A stretch of 5,990 nucleotides of DNA, taken from positions 1 through 5,990 of the forward strand of contig JBCCFC010000874.1 in assembly GCA_039029935.1 (NCBI GenBank), in the 5' to 3' direction. The translations under genes and the position numbers were made by a program. Source of the DNA: G039029935 sp039029935 (GTDB taxonomy: Bacteria > Chloroflexota > Anaerolineae > Caldilineales > Caldilineaceae). Below, piece by piece: positions 5,678 through 5,990 of the stretch (position 1 is the first letter of the stretch; every line of letters begins with the position of its first letter). A model generated the notes under the pieces. It saw only the letters and a program-made list of their open reading frames with translations, was not told where the DNA came from and made no database searches.

Positions 5678-5878
5678 ATGCTTGTGCAAGATAAAGTCAA
5701 ACTAGAGGAGTCTAATTCTATTCAGTTTATTGTTGGTGATTTTGATGAATCTGAGCAGTCTGAGATATCAGCTGAAACAGCGCGTCAACAGGTAGACCGA
5801 TGGCTGCGAGATGAGGTTGCCATGTTATTGATGGCAAGGGAACCATCTCTGGTAGGACTGCACTTAAAAGTGGGGTGA
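5678..5878 (+). CDS. Small acidic hypothetical protein (66 aa)
   Basis: The start is well supported: AAAGGAGG (5665-5672) is a near-perfect Shine-Dalgarno 5 nt before ATG. The first half is acidic (EES..., GDFDESEQSE) and probably flexible. The second half, AETARQQVDRWLRDEVAMLL (33-52), looks like an amphipathic helix, followed by EPSLVG. This latter part weakly recalls a helical segment of longer bacterial hypothetical proteins that continue into a beta-rich region; here the chain stops soon after, so it may be a short version or a C-terminally lost copy. No downstream continuation was found in the other two frames. Translational linkage with the preceding gene suggests a paired role, but no toxin-antitoxin or other family can be named. 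Confidence 0.65.
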   Translation: MLVQDKVKLEESNSIQFIVGDFDESEQSEISAETARQQVDRWLRDEVAMLLMAREPSLVGLHLKVG

Positions 5879-5964
5879 GAGAGGGTATTGAATAAAGTGA
5901 ATTAAGTTTCATTTGTAGGTCTTTTTTGATCTGGGGGTATCCAAGGCGGAGGTGGGACTTTAAA
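5879..5964. other. AT-rich intergenic spacer before a third plus-strand start
   Basis: The spacer between 5878 and ATG 5965 is AT-rich in its first half. It has a weak AAGTGAA...TTCATTT pairing followed some bases later by six T (TCTTTTTTG), too weak to call a terminator. Near the 3' end is GGAGG at 5948-5952, a plausible ribosome binding site for the next gene although about 12 nt from the ATG. No clear promoter is visible. Confidence 0.4.
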
Positions 5965-5990
5965 ATGAAAAAGTTCATGTGGCGTCCAAA
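5965..5990 (+). CDS. Start of a gene cut by the window end
   Basis: ATG 5965 opens a frame beginning MKKFMWRP that runs off the window. GGAGG at 5948-5952 with a rather long spacing, and the same direction as the two genes before it, support a real start, although ATG 5977 is an alternative. Eight codons are too few to identify a product. Confidence 0.35.

Overview
The window looks like a stretch of bacterial chromosome of roughly balanced base composition. It carries no rRNA, tRNA, CRISPR array or recognisable transposase. A free-living heterotroph of the Chloroflexota (Anaerolineae/Caldilinea-like) is my best guess. The reasons are a Thermus-like short-form xylose isomerase, a sulfatase with a CMPAR active site, several starts without a Shine-Dalgarno sequence, and intergenic spacers filled with short palindromic or tandem repeats. 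This placement is inference, not proof.

Layout. Positions 1-112 are non-coding or junk-like, with RNA-like inverted repeats, and run into a plus-strand sulfatase (113-1867). The sulfatase keeps its formylglycine motif but appears to have lost the first dozen or so residues, including metal-binding Asp. It meets a minus-strand block head-on across a 26-bp perfect hairpin (1883-1943) that can terminate transcription in both directions. The minus-strand block, in transcription order, is a small cysteine-containing lipoprotein (5152-4769), a B12-binding-domain radical SAM enzyme (4675-3173) and xylose isomerase xylA (3124-1964). The lipoprotein/radical SAM gap holds two adjacent imperfect tandem repeats (15-nt and 8-nt periods). 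The radical SAM/xylA gap is a nearly pure A/T tract followed by a good Shine-Dalgarno sequence.

The region 5153-5377 is a divergent regulatory region. A minus-strand TATAAT box lies before the lipoprotein. A near-consensus plus-strand promoter (TTGACA, 17 nt, TACACT with an extended -10 TG) is followed within about 15 nt of the predicted start by a strong terminator-like hairpin ending in six T. The next reading frame begins three bases after that T run. This is the most interesting arrangement in the window: either a tiny terminated RNA or an attenuated leader controlling a small two-gene operon (5378-5665, 5678-5878) of uncharacterised proteins. A further gene starts at 5965 and runs out of the window.

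Sulfatase plus xylose isomerase suggest use of sulfated or xylose-containing glycans, but the two lie in opposite transcription units and no direct functional link can be shown from sequence alone. No gene-free stretch exceeds 300 bases; the longest is 5153-5377 and is described under its regulatory features.
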